Shown piece after piece: positions 41,901 through 53,249 of a DNA stretch of 64,000 bases. The stretch's first letter is position 1. Every line of letters begins with the position of its first letter. Under the pieces are notes generated by a model. It saw only the letters and a program-made list of their open reading frames with translations. It was not told the DNA's origin and made no database searches. This DNA is from Pachypanchax playfairii (taxonomy: Eukaryota > Chordata > Actinopteri > Cyprinodontiformes > Aplocheilidae). The translations under genes and the position numbers were made by a program. The DNA is taken from contig SSNP01000295.1 of the NCBI GenBank assembly GCA_006937955.1, positions 26,419 through 90,418 on the forward strand. Reading direction: 5' to 3'.

Positions 41901-44900
41901 GAAGCTGCAGGCGGCCTCTTCATCATCAGGGTCATCATCCTCCTCTAGCAGAGAGATCTTATACTGAGGGTTGATCCAAAATGAGTCTGTAGAGCGACAT
42001 CATGGGAAATAAAGTTTATATTATAACCAAGACAGATTAGTCACATTAACATCTTCTCAAACATGTGACCACATGACATGTTGATCTGTAATATTGTTGA
42101 AAACAATCAACATTTTTGCTTCATTTTTCAAGGAATTGCTGAAATAAAGACAGAAAAGCATCTCCAGCTCTCCAGCTGCAGGAGGAAACTCTAGGTCGGG
42201 TGCATCGCTGTCAGCCTTATGGATTTAGACTTTGTTTATTTATTTTTCTATGAGTTTTGTATTTCCTGTGTCAACATGTTTTGTGGCTCTTCCTGGTTAA
42301 TCAGTCTCTCCTCTGCCATTCCCATTTGACAATCTGTATAAATGCACCCGTCACTTGTAGTCAGTTGTCAGATCCTCACCATCATGCCCACATATGTAAC
42401 CTTCTCCAGTGACACGTTTTATAAGTACTTTGTTTTTACCCTCTTGGAATCACCATCTAAACGTGGTGGAGGGTTCGAGTACCTCCATCAGGTCTTTTTA
42501 TTTGCTGAAAACAAACATACAGGCAAGAGCAGGTTTTTCTCTGTCTTCCTGTTTACGTGGAAACATTAACTCTACCACTCTCTCTCTGTCCCAGCAACTC
42601 TTAAAGAGACAGTACAGTGCAACTAGAACACAACATTCATGATTCATCAAACAGCCAACATTAACAAACTGAACTGATTCATGAGGATCGTTACACTATG
42701 TCCTCTGGGATGTGAGCAGGGTTGACCGCAGGTGAGAGGTTAGAATAAGAGTTGTTCAGGAGCCTTGATACTGATCCGACAGATAAGCTCGTTCCCCATG
42801 TGGGTTGAATTTCACCAGCGATGCCTCTTGTAGACAGGATCTCAAGGTGCAGGTGAGGAGGGGGTCTGGTTTGGGAACCTCAGCTCCTGTTGGCGTCTTC
42901 AAGCCATCACCTTCAGTGTGGGCTGGGACGCTTCACTGCTGAGTGTAAAGCCAGGATGAGAATCAGCTCCCCAAAATCTGAGGTTCTGGTTCTAAACTGG
43001 AAAAAGGTGGAACGTTCCTTCAGACTGGAGGTGAGTCTTTGTCTGGAGGAGTTTAAGTATCTGGGTTTCTGGTTCCTGAGTGATGGAGGAAGCAGCAGCA
43101 GATGAACAGACAGACTAGAGCTTTATCCTCACCACTGTTTGGAATAACGCCGTTTAAAGTAACAGCGTTATGCAACGTGTTTGGATTTTTAGTAACAGAA
43201 TAATTAACTCCAATTTCCAGTGTTACAACACCGTTATTGTTAGTGAACATAAAATGCAGCGTGCTACTTTTAATCAATAAAACAAGCTGCGTAATGTAAC
43301 TAGACACACAAACACATGGTTATATGGAGGCTTGGTAAATAACCTGGTCATTATAGTCCAGCATGAGGTCGCTCGCATCTCGTTTAGAAGACTCGGGATG
43401 GATCCCTAGTGCTGACAGACCGCGTGTCAAGGAAGAATCAGTTTTGTTGCATGATACAAGGAACACAGTCAGTTACTTTCTCTAGTAATTAGTTACTGTT
43501 TTGTAGAATAATTCAGTTACTCATTCTGTTGTGTTAATTTTTTGTGTTTGTGAATGGTAAATCATGTTATATGCATATAGTAAGCTGGTAAGTTTATAGT
43601 AAGTTGGTAAGTTTATAGTAAGCTGGTAAGTTTATAGTAAGTTGGTAAGTTTATAGTAAGCTGGTAAGTTTATAGTAAGTTGGTAAGTTTATAGTAAGTT
43701 GGTAAGTTTATAGTAAGCTGGTAAGTTTATAGTAAGCTGGTAAGTTTATAGTAAGCTGGTAAGTTTATAGTAAGTTGGTAAGTTTATAGTAAGTTGGTAA
43801 GTTTATAGTAAGCTGGTAAGTTTATAGTAAGCTGGTAAGTTTATAGTAAGTTGGTAAGTTTATAGTAAGCTGGTAAGTTTATAGTAAGCTGGTAAGTTTA
43901 TAGTAAGTTGGTAAGTTTATAGTAAGCTGGTAAGTTTATAGTAAGCTGGTAAGTTTATAGTAAGTTGGTAAGTTTATAGTAAGTTGGTAAGTTTATAGTA
44001 AGTTGGTAAGTTTATAGTAAGCTGGTAAGTTTATAGTAAGTTGGTAAGTTTATAGTAAGCAGGTAAGTTTATAGTAAGTTGGTAAGTTTATAGTAAGCTG
44101 GTAAGTTTATAGTAAGCTGGTAAGTTTATAGTAAGCAGGTAAGTTTATAGTAAGTTGGTAAGTTTATAGTAAGTTGGTAAGTTTATAGTAAGTTGGTAAG
44201 TTTATAGTAAGTCTACATGTACATTCTCTCTTTGTCTGAAAATAATCATAAAGAATGTTCTTACATAACAACACAACATCTGGCCAAATATATGCTATTT
44301 CCTAAAATTAGTTTTTATTATTAATCCCAGCAGTGTGAAACTGGTTGCAGGATGTCTGATCACTGTGTCGGTTAAATGAAAACTAATAGCATTTTCACAA
44401 ACATGTATATGTTTTGACTGAAATGTCACTTTGGGAACAATCTCAGAATTATCCAAACTGAGTTTGACGTTTGGATAAATATGTTGAAAAATTAAACCAG
44501 GTTTTAAAAATTGCATGTGAACAATTGAAAAAACTGTAAAACGGGAGAGGAAACTGGTGGTTTTGGTTTCCATGTTATTTTACTTAAAACACACTTATAG
44601 TGAATCTTTTTGAGTTGGTTGGGTCCAATTCATCCTTCAGCTCAGCAGTTAAACAACATTCACCTCTGTGTACATCACCATGCAGCCGGGATCTTTACCT
44701 GCCCCCCCCAGCCCCCCCCATATCCTTACGTGGATGGTTCCTGCAGCCCCCAGCAGTGCTTCCTCTTCTCCAGCTGCCCTCAAACGTTACAGTGGTCCAG
44801 AAGCTGGTGGTGTCCTGACTTAATACATCTGGAGTCAGATTGCAGATCTCCAAGCGTGAGAACTGATGCAGAAACTCCTGGAATGACATCCTGACACAGA

Positions 44901-45240
44901 AAAATGTCTTACTGGAGTTACAGGACTCTGGTACTGGGAGGAGAACTCAACCTACCAGAACTCGCCATCATCCATCTTACACAGCATCTCATCCTTCTCT
45001 GCAGAATCAATCTGGTTCCACTCAGAGGAGCTGAAACATTTAGATTCACCTCAGTATCATGACTCCACTCTTTGTTCAGATGTTTTTGTGAGGAGCACTC
45101 ACCGGTCACTCCATGCTCCGGTCCATTCTACCTGACCCCAGGGGTTTCTGATCCGGATCAGACGCTCCTGCCGGCCGCGGTACTCTACCTGTAGGAAACA
45201 GCAGAACTAGATAACCCCAAGTAATCATGAGAACAAAATG

Positions 45241-45272
<32 letters not shown>

Positions 45273-48251
45273 ATAAAAGTGCAACTCACCCCCTCCCAGC
45301 GTATAACCCTGCCCACGCTTCCTGTTTTAAAAAAGGCCTCAATAAGGAGGCGTTGCCTGGAGGACCAGTGCACGTTGGAGGATTGAGCTGTGATTGACAT
45401 GTTGCAGCAGAACGGATGAAAATGGAGGAAGCTGCTTCTGTGGACGAGTCAAGCGATCCTGATTCGTGTCGTTTTGAGCCGATCGTTTGTCCTACAGCAG
45501 CTTAGCTGTATAGAATCTTGCCCATCTCTTAGTGATATATTGTTGTTAGCCAGAGCTAAAGCTACATTTAGATTAGATTGAGTAATATCATGTGACTCTG
45601 CCATCAGGAGTGGCTGCGCGCAGCTGCTGTACGTCATTGTCCACAACAGAAAACATGTTCCAGAGAGATGCCCGAGGTGTAAATCAAAGTATCTCAGCAT
45701 GAAGAGAAAACCATTCAGTAAAGTGCTATAAGCTAAAAACATGTTTTCACACAATCACAAATCCTAAAATAAACTCTGATAAACACCATAAACACTTCCT
45801 GTTCAACCTCCACCTTGTGCTGGATGTGTGGCTGAGACTTCTTTAATACTCCACAGCAGCGGAATGATGACATCACGTATAGAGAAAATAAGGTCTCAGC
45901 CGTGCAGTGTAACATTTTAACCTGAAGAGGTGCTGAAATACTAAAAACAATACCCAGAAATGGGCTCTATAATTTATTTAATTTCCATTTGTAAGGTTTA
46001 AAGAAGAACTCACCCCCTCTAAATTATCTTCCTGCCTACTAGCCACTGTTTTAAAAAAATGCTGAAAAAGGGCGTCACTTAGGACCCTGGTGGGGGGGGG
46101 GGGGTGGCGCGCTGGGCTGTGATTAAAGTGTCTCACTTCTGTGTTTAGATTAGCCCCAGTGTGACTCTGCCGTGTTGCAGAGAGGTAACCCGAGCATGAT
46201 GAGAATGTAACGTCTATAAATTACATCCACACAATCACAACCACTGCAGTGAAGTCTTTGTCCTGATTGTACTGATATCAGTTATTCTCTTTGTTGTAGT
46301 TTTCAGCCAGTTGCTCTAAATCCCTGTGTGCAGCTCTTTGTTGAGAAGCTGGAGACAACGAGCGGATGGCGGGGCGAGTGTGTCTGAGAGATAGTTTTAT
46401 AACCCAGGAGGCGTGTCTTAGAGACAATACCTGTGATGTGGACATGTACCGCTTTCAGCCAATCACAAATTTCAAATGCAATAACCTAATTTCAACCCTA
46501 AGAGGGCAGCACTAAGACGTTTTAGACCAAAAAGTATAGAATTGAAAAAGTTTACATGAAAATGTCAAAAAAATGCCCAGAAACTGAAAGATTTCATTAG
46601 TAAAGACCCACTAAAACAGTTTATAAACAGAAAACAGCTGTTTTGAGGGTGAGTTGTTCTTTAAGGAGGCTTCCAGTCCAAATGCTCCAAACAACAGTAT
46701 CCAATGACGTCCAGTTCTGTGTGATTGCTTTATTTTTTCCCCTGATGTTCAAACAAAACATATTGTAAGTTCACTGAATATATGACTCACCTGACGGAGA
46801 CCAGTCACTGAGTAGGCGTGGCCTTTCACCAGTTTCTTGAAGGTTATTGCCTCCATGTCAAAGGCGCTGGTGATCTGAAGAAAGAACAGACTCAGTTTGT
46901 CTTTGAAGAATAACCTAATTAAAAATACCTGGATTATAGGACACATGTCCCCAAGGTCAATTATTTTAATTCTTTTCTAAGATTATCAACAATTCAGTTT
47001 TATCAGTTTCATTAGTTTTTTATTTCTTAAATTTATTTTTTGCACTGAAATTCAAAAGCATTTCATGTTTAATTATTATTAATTTTGTAAGTTTCAAGTT
47101 ATTTCAGTGAGAGTGGAGGTTTTTTTCCCCACAAAGCAGTACAAACAATTTCACCCATGTCTATATATTTTCACTTTATATAATGAAACAGAGCAGTGAC
47201 TGACGTCTATGGAGCAACCCAGCAGAGATCCTCTCTCCAGAGCTTTGTTGATGATGCGATAAAGATCTCTGGGAGCCTTCTTAAGCTCGTAGGTTTCAGC
47301 CACACCACCAGTGAAATCCACAAAACCTTCAGTGGTGCTCCCACCGGACAACGCCTCGTATGATCCATTCAGCCTAAAGACACACACACAGAGTGGACAG
47401 TGAGAGAATAATATCCACTGACAACATAAGCAGAAAGATAAATCTGTATAGTTCATCTGGTGCCCAAGAAACTGTAAGTTGGGACGGACGGATGAATGGA
47501 CACATGGACAGATGTACAGATGGACGAACGCATGGATGGATGGACGAGTGGACGGATGGACGACCGAACGCATGGATGGATGGATGGACGAGTGGACGGA
47601 TGGACAGACGAACACATGGACAGATGGATGGATGGACAAGTGGACGGATGGACAGACGAACACATGGACAGATGGATGGATGGACGAGTGGACGGATGGA
47701 CAGACGAACACATGGACGGATGGATGGACGAGTGGACGGATGAACAGACAAACACATGAACAAATGGATGGATGGACGAGCGGACGGATGGACAGACGAA
47801 CACATGGACGAGTGGACAGATGGACAGATGAACACATGGACGGATAGACGAGTGGACGAATGGACAGACGAACACATGGACGAATGGATGGATGGATGGA
47901 TGGACGGATGGACAGACGAACACATAGACGGATGGATGGATGGATGGATGGATGGATGGATGGATGGATGGATGGATGGACGGATGGAGAGACGAACACA
48001 TGGACGAGTGGACGGATGGACAGACGAACACATGAACAAATGGATGGATGGACGAGTGGACGGATGGACAGACGAACACATGGACGGATGGATGGACGAG
48101 TGGACGGATGGACAGACGAACACATGGACAGATGGATGGATGGACGAGCGGACGGATGGACAGACGAACACATGGACGAGTGGACGGATGGACAGATGAA
48201 CACATGGACGGATGGATGGATAGACGAGTGGACGAATGGACAGACGAACAC

Positions 48252-48283
<32 letters not shown>

Positions 48284-50254
48284 ATGGATGGACGGATGGA
48301 GAGACGAACACATGGACGAGTGGACGGATGGACAGACGAACACATGGACGGATGGATGGATGGACGAGTGGACGGATGGACAGACGAACACATGGACAGA
48401 TGGATGGATGGACAGTGGACGGATGGACAGACGGACACATGGACAGGTGGATGGATGGATGGATGGATGGATGGATGGATGGATGGATGGATGGATGGAT
48501 GGATGGACGGATGGAGAGACGAACACATGGACGAGTGGACGGATGGACAGACGAACACATGGACGGATGGATGGATGGACGAGTGGACGGATGGACAGAC
48601 AAACACATGGACGAGTGGACGAGTGGACGGATGGACAGACGAACACAGACGGATGGATGGATAGACGAGTGGACGAATGGACAGACGAACACATGGACGG
48701 ATGGATGGATGGACGGATGGATGGATGGACGGATGGACAGACGAACACATAGACGGATGGATAGACGAGTGGACGGATGGACAGACGAACACATAGACGG
48801 ATGGATGGATGGACGGATGGAGAGACGAACACATGGACGAGTGGACGGATGGACAGACGAACACATGGACGAGTGGACGAGCGGACGGATGGACAGACGA
48901 ACACATGGACGAGTGGACGGATGGACAGACGAACACATGGACGAGTGGACGGATGGACAGACGAACACATGGACGGATGGATGGACGAGTGGACGGATGG
49001 ACAGACAAACACATGGACAGATGGATGGATGGACGAGCGGACGGATGGACAGACGAACACATGGACGAGTGGACGGATGGACAGACAAACACATGAACAA
49101 ATGGATGGATGGACGAGCGGACGGACGGACAGACGAACACATGGACGAGTGGACGGATGGACAGACAAACACATGAACAAATGGATGGATGGACGAGCGG
49201 ACGGATGGACAGACGAACACATGGACGAGTGGACAGATGGACAGATGAACACATGGACGGATAGACGAGTGGACGAATGGACAGACGAACACATGGACGA
49301 ATGGATGGATGGATGGATGGACGGATGGACAGACGAACACAGACGGATGGATGGATAGACGAGTGGACGAATGGACAGACGAACACATGGACGGATGGAT
49401 GGATGGATGGATGGACGGATGGACAGACGAACACATAGACGGATGGATGGATGGATGGATGGATGGATGGATGGATGGATGGATGGATGGACGGATGGAG
49501 AGACGAACACATGGACGAGTGGACGGATGGACAGACGAACACATGAACAAATGGATGGATGGACGAGTGGACGGATGGACAGACGAACACATGGACAGAT
49601 GGATGGATGGACGAGTGGACGGATGGACAGACGAACACATGGACAGATGGATGGATGGACGAGTGGACGGATGGACAGACGAACACATGGACAGATGGAT
49701 GGATGGACGAGTGGACGGATGGACAGACAAACACATGAACAAATGGATGGATGGACGAGCGGACGGATGGACAGACGAACACATGGACGAGTGGACGGAT
49801 GGACAGACGAACACATGGACGGATGGATGGATGGACGAGTGGACGGATGGACAGACAAACACATGAACAAATGGATTGATGGACGAGCGGACGGATGGAC
49901 AGACGAACACATGGACGAGTGGACGGATGGACAGACGAACACATGGACAGATGGATGGATGGACGAGTGGACGGATGGACAGACGAACACATGGACAGAT
50001 GGATGGATGGACGAGTGGACGGATGGACAGACGAACACATGGACGGATGGATGGACGAGTGGACGGATGGACAGACGAACACATGGACGGATGGATGGAC
50101 GAGTGAACGGATGGACAGACAAACACATGAACAAATGGATGGATGGACGAGCGGACGGATGGACAGACGAACACATGGACGAGTGGACGGATGGACAGAT
50201 GAACACATGGACGGATGGATGGATAGACGAGTGGACGAATGGACAGACGAACAC

Positions 50255-50286
<32 letters not shown>

Positions 50287-51839
50287 ATGGATGGATGGAT
50301 GGATGGATGGATGGATGGACGGATGGAGAGACGAACACATGGACGGATGGATGGACGAGTGGACGGATGGACAGACGAACACATGGACGGATGGATGGAC
50401 GAGTGGACGGATGGACAGACGAACACATGGACAGATGGATGGATGGACGAGCGGACGGATGGACAGACGAACACAAGGACGGATGGATGGATGGATGGAT
50501 GGATGGATGGATGGATGGATGGATGGATGGATGGATGGATGGACGGATGGAGAGACGAACACATGGACGAGTGGACGGATGGACAGACGAACACATGGAC
50601 GGATGGATGGATGGACGAGTGGACGGATGGACAGACGAACACATGGACGAGTGGACGAGTGGACGGATGGACAGACGAACACAGACGGATGGATGGATGG
50701 ACGAGTGGACGGATGGACAGACGAACACATGGACGGATGGATGGACGAGTGGACGGATGGACAGACGAACACATGGACGGATGGATGGACGAGTGGACGG
50801 ATGGACAGACGAACACATGGACAGATGGATGGATGGACGAGTGGACGGATGGACAGACGAACACATGGACGGATGGATGGACGAGTGGACGGATGGACAG
50901 ACGAACACAGACGGATGGATGGATAGACGAGTGGACGAATGGACAGACGAACACATGGACGGATGGATGGATGGACGGATGGATGGATGGACGGATGGAC
51001 AGACGAACACATAGACGGATGGATAGACGAGTGGACGGATGGACAGACGAACACATAGACGGATGGATGGATGGACGGATGGAGAGACGAACACATGGAC
51101 GAGTGGACGGATGGACAGACGAACACATGGACGAGTGGACGAGCGGACGGATGGACAGACGAACACATGGACGAGTGGACGGATGGACAGACGAACACAT
51201 GGACAGATGGATGGATGGACGAGTGGACGGATGGACAGATGGATGAGTGAAACCCTGATGTCTATATATTTATAGACACGTCTGCTCCTTCAGAGTTAGC
51301 AGACTGTGTGTCTCTGAACTTAAAAGGAAATGAAACAGTTATTAATTATTTAAACATCGACAGCAGCTCTTACTTAGCGTAGGCCTTCTCCAGCAGGGCG
51401 CTCCAGAACTCGCTACCTTCAGCAGAGTGGACAAACATCAGCTCTCCATCTTTGACTGGCAGTCGGTCGTCGATCACCACGTCCACCCACTCGCCAAACT
51501 GCCAGAACTACAGACAGTAAGATGTTGTTAGTGACCAAACTGAGATGTTCACTGTAAATAAATACTTTGCTTTTATTTATGAAGAGAATGTATGGAATAG
51601 TATACCACTTGTCTATTTGTACATCTGTCTACAAATCCTTTATTAAATCCAAGACCCCATCAGTGTATCACCTTCCCCACACTGCGACTGGGCGTGGCCT
51701 GTTGACAGGTGGAATCTTACCTGGAAGTGGAAGATACCAGCGTACTGGTTGTTGAAGCTTTGGCCGTGAGGAACAACACGATGAAGGAGCTTCTCATTTA
51801 GAGTCAAAGAGCCGATAGCAGCCAACAGCCAGCAGTCTC
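38966..51839 (-). CDS. capn1: Calpain-1-type large subunit (5' end outside window)
   Basis: Ca-dependent cysteine protease. Nineteen exons: 51839-51721, 51507-51374, 47373-47205, 46874-46791, 45188-45103, 45030-44956, 44890-44730, 41986-41817, 41429-41418, 41342-41131, 41053-41014, 40926-40861, 40704-40647, 40458-40409, 40267-40178, 40025-39947, 39866-39753, 39675-39617, 38992-38966. All phases fit; 600 residues plus stop. Catalytic Cys in [12 protein letters not shown], His in [10 protein letters not shown], Asn in [11 protein letters not shown] are present. Domain III has [14 protein letters not shown] and [11 protein letters not shown]; the penta-EF-hand part has [15 protein letters not shown]; the end is WLLVSMCG. 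Motifs fit CAPN1 better than CAPN2, 8 or 9, but the paralogue (capn1a/b) is not certain. About 114 N-terminal residues lie beyond 53.2-64 kb. A 12-base microexon (41418-41429) encodes VPQE. Confidence 0.93.
39195..39425. repeat. 44-bp tandem repeat, last intron of capn1
   Basis: About five units built from 'gtaacccgttagtaacctgc' plus 'tagttatctgttagttatct' and 'gtta'. The 44-bp unit is itself made of TTAGTAAC/TTAGTTAT subrepeats. Confidence 0.88.
39523..39556. other. Perfect 34-bp palindrome (17-bp arms, no spacer)
   Basis: Centred between 39539 and 39540 on GAGCTC, each base from 39523 to 39539 pairs with its partner up to 39556 (arm sequence 'tgagggttctacctgag'). It can form a cruciform, or a hairpin in the capn1 pre-mRNA. 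It lies in the last intron. Confidence 0.85.
42000..42880. other. capn1 intron sequence without clear features
   Basis: Part of the ~2.7-kb intron between the 44730 and 41986 exons. A TATA-like 'gtataaatgcacccg' at ~42338 within an LTR-like stretch is suggestive but unsupported. No coding similarity. Confidence 0.4.
42885..43105 (+). mobile_element. RTE-like LINE reverse transcriptase fragment
   Basis: The frame reads [20 protein letters not shown] and [17 protein letters not shown], matching the conserved end of the RTE-type polymerase (MRIS-SKSE, EEFKYLG). It is a short, decayed piece in a capn1 intron. Confidence 0.7.
43140..43500. repeat. Dispersed repeat related to 1060-1340 and 4068-4348
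   Basis: Shared ordered blocks include 'ttacaacaccgttat', 'aatcaataaaacaa', 'aacacatggttatatggagg' and 'gaagaatcagttt'. It begins with 'aacgccgtttaaagtaacag', a motif common in fish nonautonomous DNA transposons. Confidence 0.6.
43566..44212. repeat. 19-bp minisatellite, ~34 units, capn1 intron
   Basis: Very regular units of 'gtaagctggtaagtttata', with a C/T or A alternation at one position (gctgg/gttgg/gcagg). Divergence is low, which suggests recent expansion. On the plus strand every unit has GTAAGT donor-like words, but the gene is on the opposite strand. Confidence 0.95.
45241..45270 (+). repeat. Poly(A) tract, 30 bases
   Basis: A homopolymer run, read as poly(T) in the capn1 sense, about 55 bases upstream of the 45188-45103 exon. 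It therefore acts as an extended pyrimidine tract of that acceptor, or is a retroelement tail. Confidence 0.9.
45998..46664. mobile_element. Nonautonomous DNA transposon (MITE) in capn1 intron
   Basis: Left end 'ttaaagaagaactcaccccc'; the right end, reverse-complemented, reads 'ttaaagaacaactcaccctc'. No coding sequence. Related ends occur at 45280 and 20100, so it is a family. The flanking duplication, if any, is at most two or three bases and was not resolved. Confidence 0.65.
47480..51245. repeat. 3.8-kb GGAC/GGAT-based array with higher-order structure, capn1 intron
   Basis: Built from tetranucleotides (ggac, ggat, gagt) arranged in 30-45 bp compound units such as 'ggatggacagacgaacacat' plus 'ggacgagtggac', interspersed with pure (GGAT)n runs. 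It fills nearly all of the intron between the 51374 and 47373 exons. Minus-strand frames of up to ~1,349 codons ([14 protein letters not shown] phrases) cross it, and one reads into the calpain exon at 47373; they are not proteins. Segments repeat at kilobase distance (see findings). Confidence 0.95.
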
Positions 51840-51879
51840 CTGCAATGAACAAATCACCTGACATGTCACATGACTCTTT

Positions 51880-51965
51880 ACCTGTTTTATGTATTTCCAA
51901 TGACAGCTGGAGATAGACACCACCTCCCTGCGACGCTGAACAGGAGGGATGGATGGACGGACATG
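51880..51965. repeat. Fish SINE-like repeat end with (GGAT) tail
   Basis: 'atgacagctggagatagaca' followed by 'gacgctgaacaggagggatg' and 'gatggacggac' is the usual 3' end of the common teleost repeat, with its GGAT tail. It lies just upstream of the catalytic-Cys exon of capn1. Confidence 0.55.
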
Positions 51966-51999
51966 ATGTGTGGTATAAAATAATAAACAGTGTTATCAT

Positions 52000-53245
52000 G
52001 AGGCAGACTTGAGTTTTTAAATGCATCAGTCTGAAGCTCCTATTGGAACTGATCTCAGATCAGATGATCAGGACTCTAAGTGGAGGACGATGTCACAGAA
52101 AATGATACAGATGTTTGTCCAACTGACTCCATTATCCTGATGAGCTTGATAATGTCAAAGACTAAAAACCATCCCAACAACAGAAGCTTCCTGAAGCTAA
52201 TGATGGAGTCTCTATTCTGCTGAGGTCTTCAACAAATCAATGAACTAATCAATGCAGGCGTAAGGACTGGATGGACAAATGGACAGACGGATGGATTGAG
52301 GATCTTAACACTAAACTTAATCAACAAATTAAGACACGTCAAAACGGTTGGGGGCGGGGCTGCATCATTGACGAGGCTGCTGTCTCTTTCAAAATAAAAG
52401 TATGTGACTAAAACATTTTAAAATCAAATATTTTTCTCCTCCAGGGTTCTCAAATGTTGGGGGGGAGGACATGTCCCACCCGTCCCCCAGGTTCCTACGC
52501 CATAGGCTTATCCCCAGCCCAGCTGTACTCCTTCAGTATTATGTCTTCTGCATCCAGGAGGTGGCGCTAACGCTGCAGAAACAAACAGCTTCATTAAGGT
52601 CTGGGACTCGCTGACAGGTGAAGGTCCCTCCAATTAAAGGAGGTTGTTGGAGTTTACAGAAATAGATGCTCCCTACAAGCGAAAGTATTTTCCTGCAGCT
52701 CCATTTTTGTTTCTAAATAGGATGATATCAGACCTCATTTTACATCAACAGTATGGCTCCAGATGGAGGGGTCAACCTGCCCACTGACAATGTGTTTAAG
52801 TATCATGAAGAAGAGACTCAGAAACAACCTGCTGACATCAGAGAATCAGACAGAAAGGACTCAGATTCCTCTGCAACAGTTTGTTTTTTCAGTATGACGA
52901 GGACAAAGAGACACACAGGTTTGTTAGTTTCAATTCACCTGCAGCTTTCTAGCAAACACAATGTGTGAGTGCACTTTACTCGTCACGCCCTCACACAGCT
53001 GGAGATTTATCACAGCAGCTTTCTACCAAACAGCAGATGAGTCATGTCAACACTCTGCTTGAGTTTCTTAGAAAGAACATTGTGTGTTTAAGTTTCACTC
53101 CACCTCCTAGAAAAAATGTAACCACAGACAGGTTGAGCTTCTCCCAGTGCATGCTGGGAATACTCAGTAAATATGGAGAACTCATTATCAACCTGAACAT
53201 AAAAATATCTATTACATCATCTATCGTGTAAAAAATTACAGCAAG
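52000..53245. other. capn1 5'-side intron without recognised features
   Basis: I searched both strands for the remaining N-terminal calpain exons (propeptide and start of the protease domain) and saw none. No other coding similarity or clear repeat; a small GGAT/GGAC patch is at ~52265-52300. Confidence 0.5.
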
Positions 53246-53249
53246 ATAA

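Noticed and set aside
47151..51200. Open frames of up to 1,349 codons on both strands as a giant repetitive protein gene
   Set aside because: They lie in a tetranucleotide-based array, are open in several frames on both strands at once, have no recognisable domain, and occupy an intron between two in-phase calpain exons.
52753..52968. 71-codon plus-strand frame starting MAPDGG as a small gene
   Set aside because: No similarity recognised, no splice or promoter context, and it lies in the calpain intron; length is within chance expectation.
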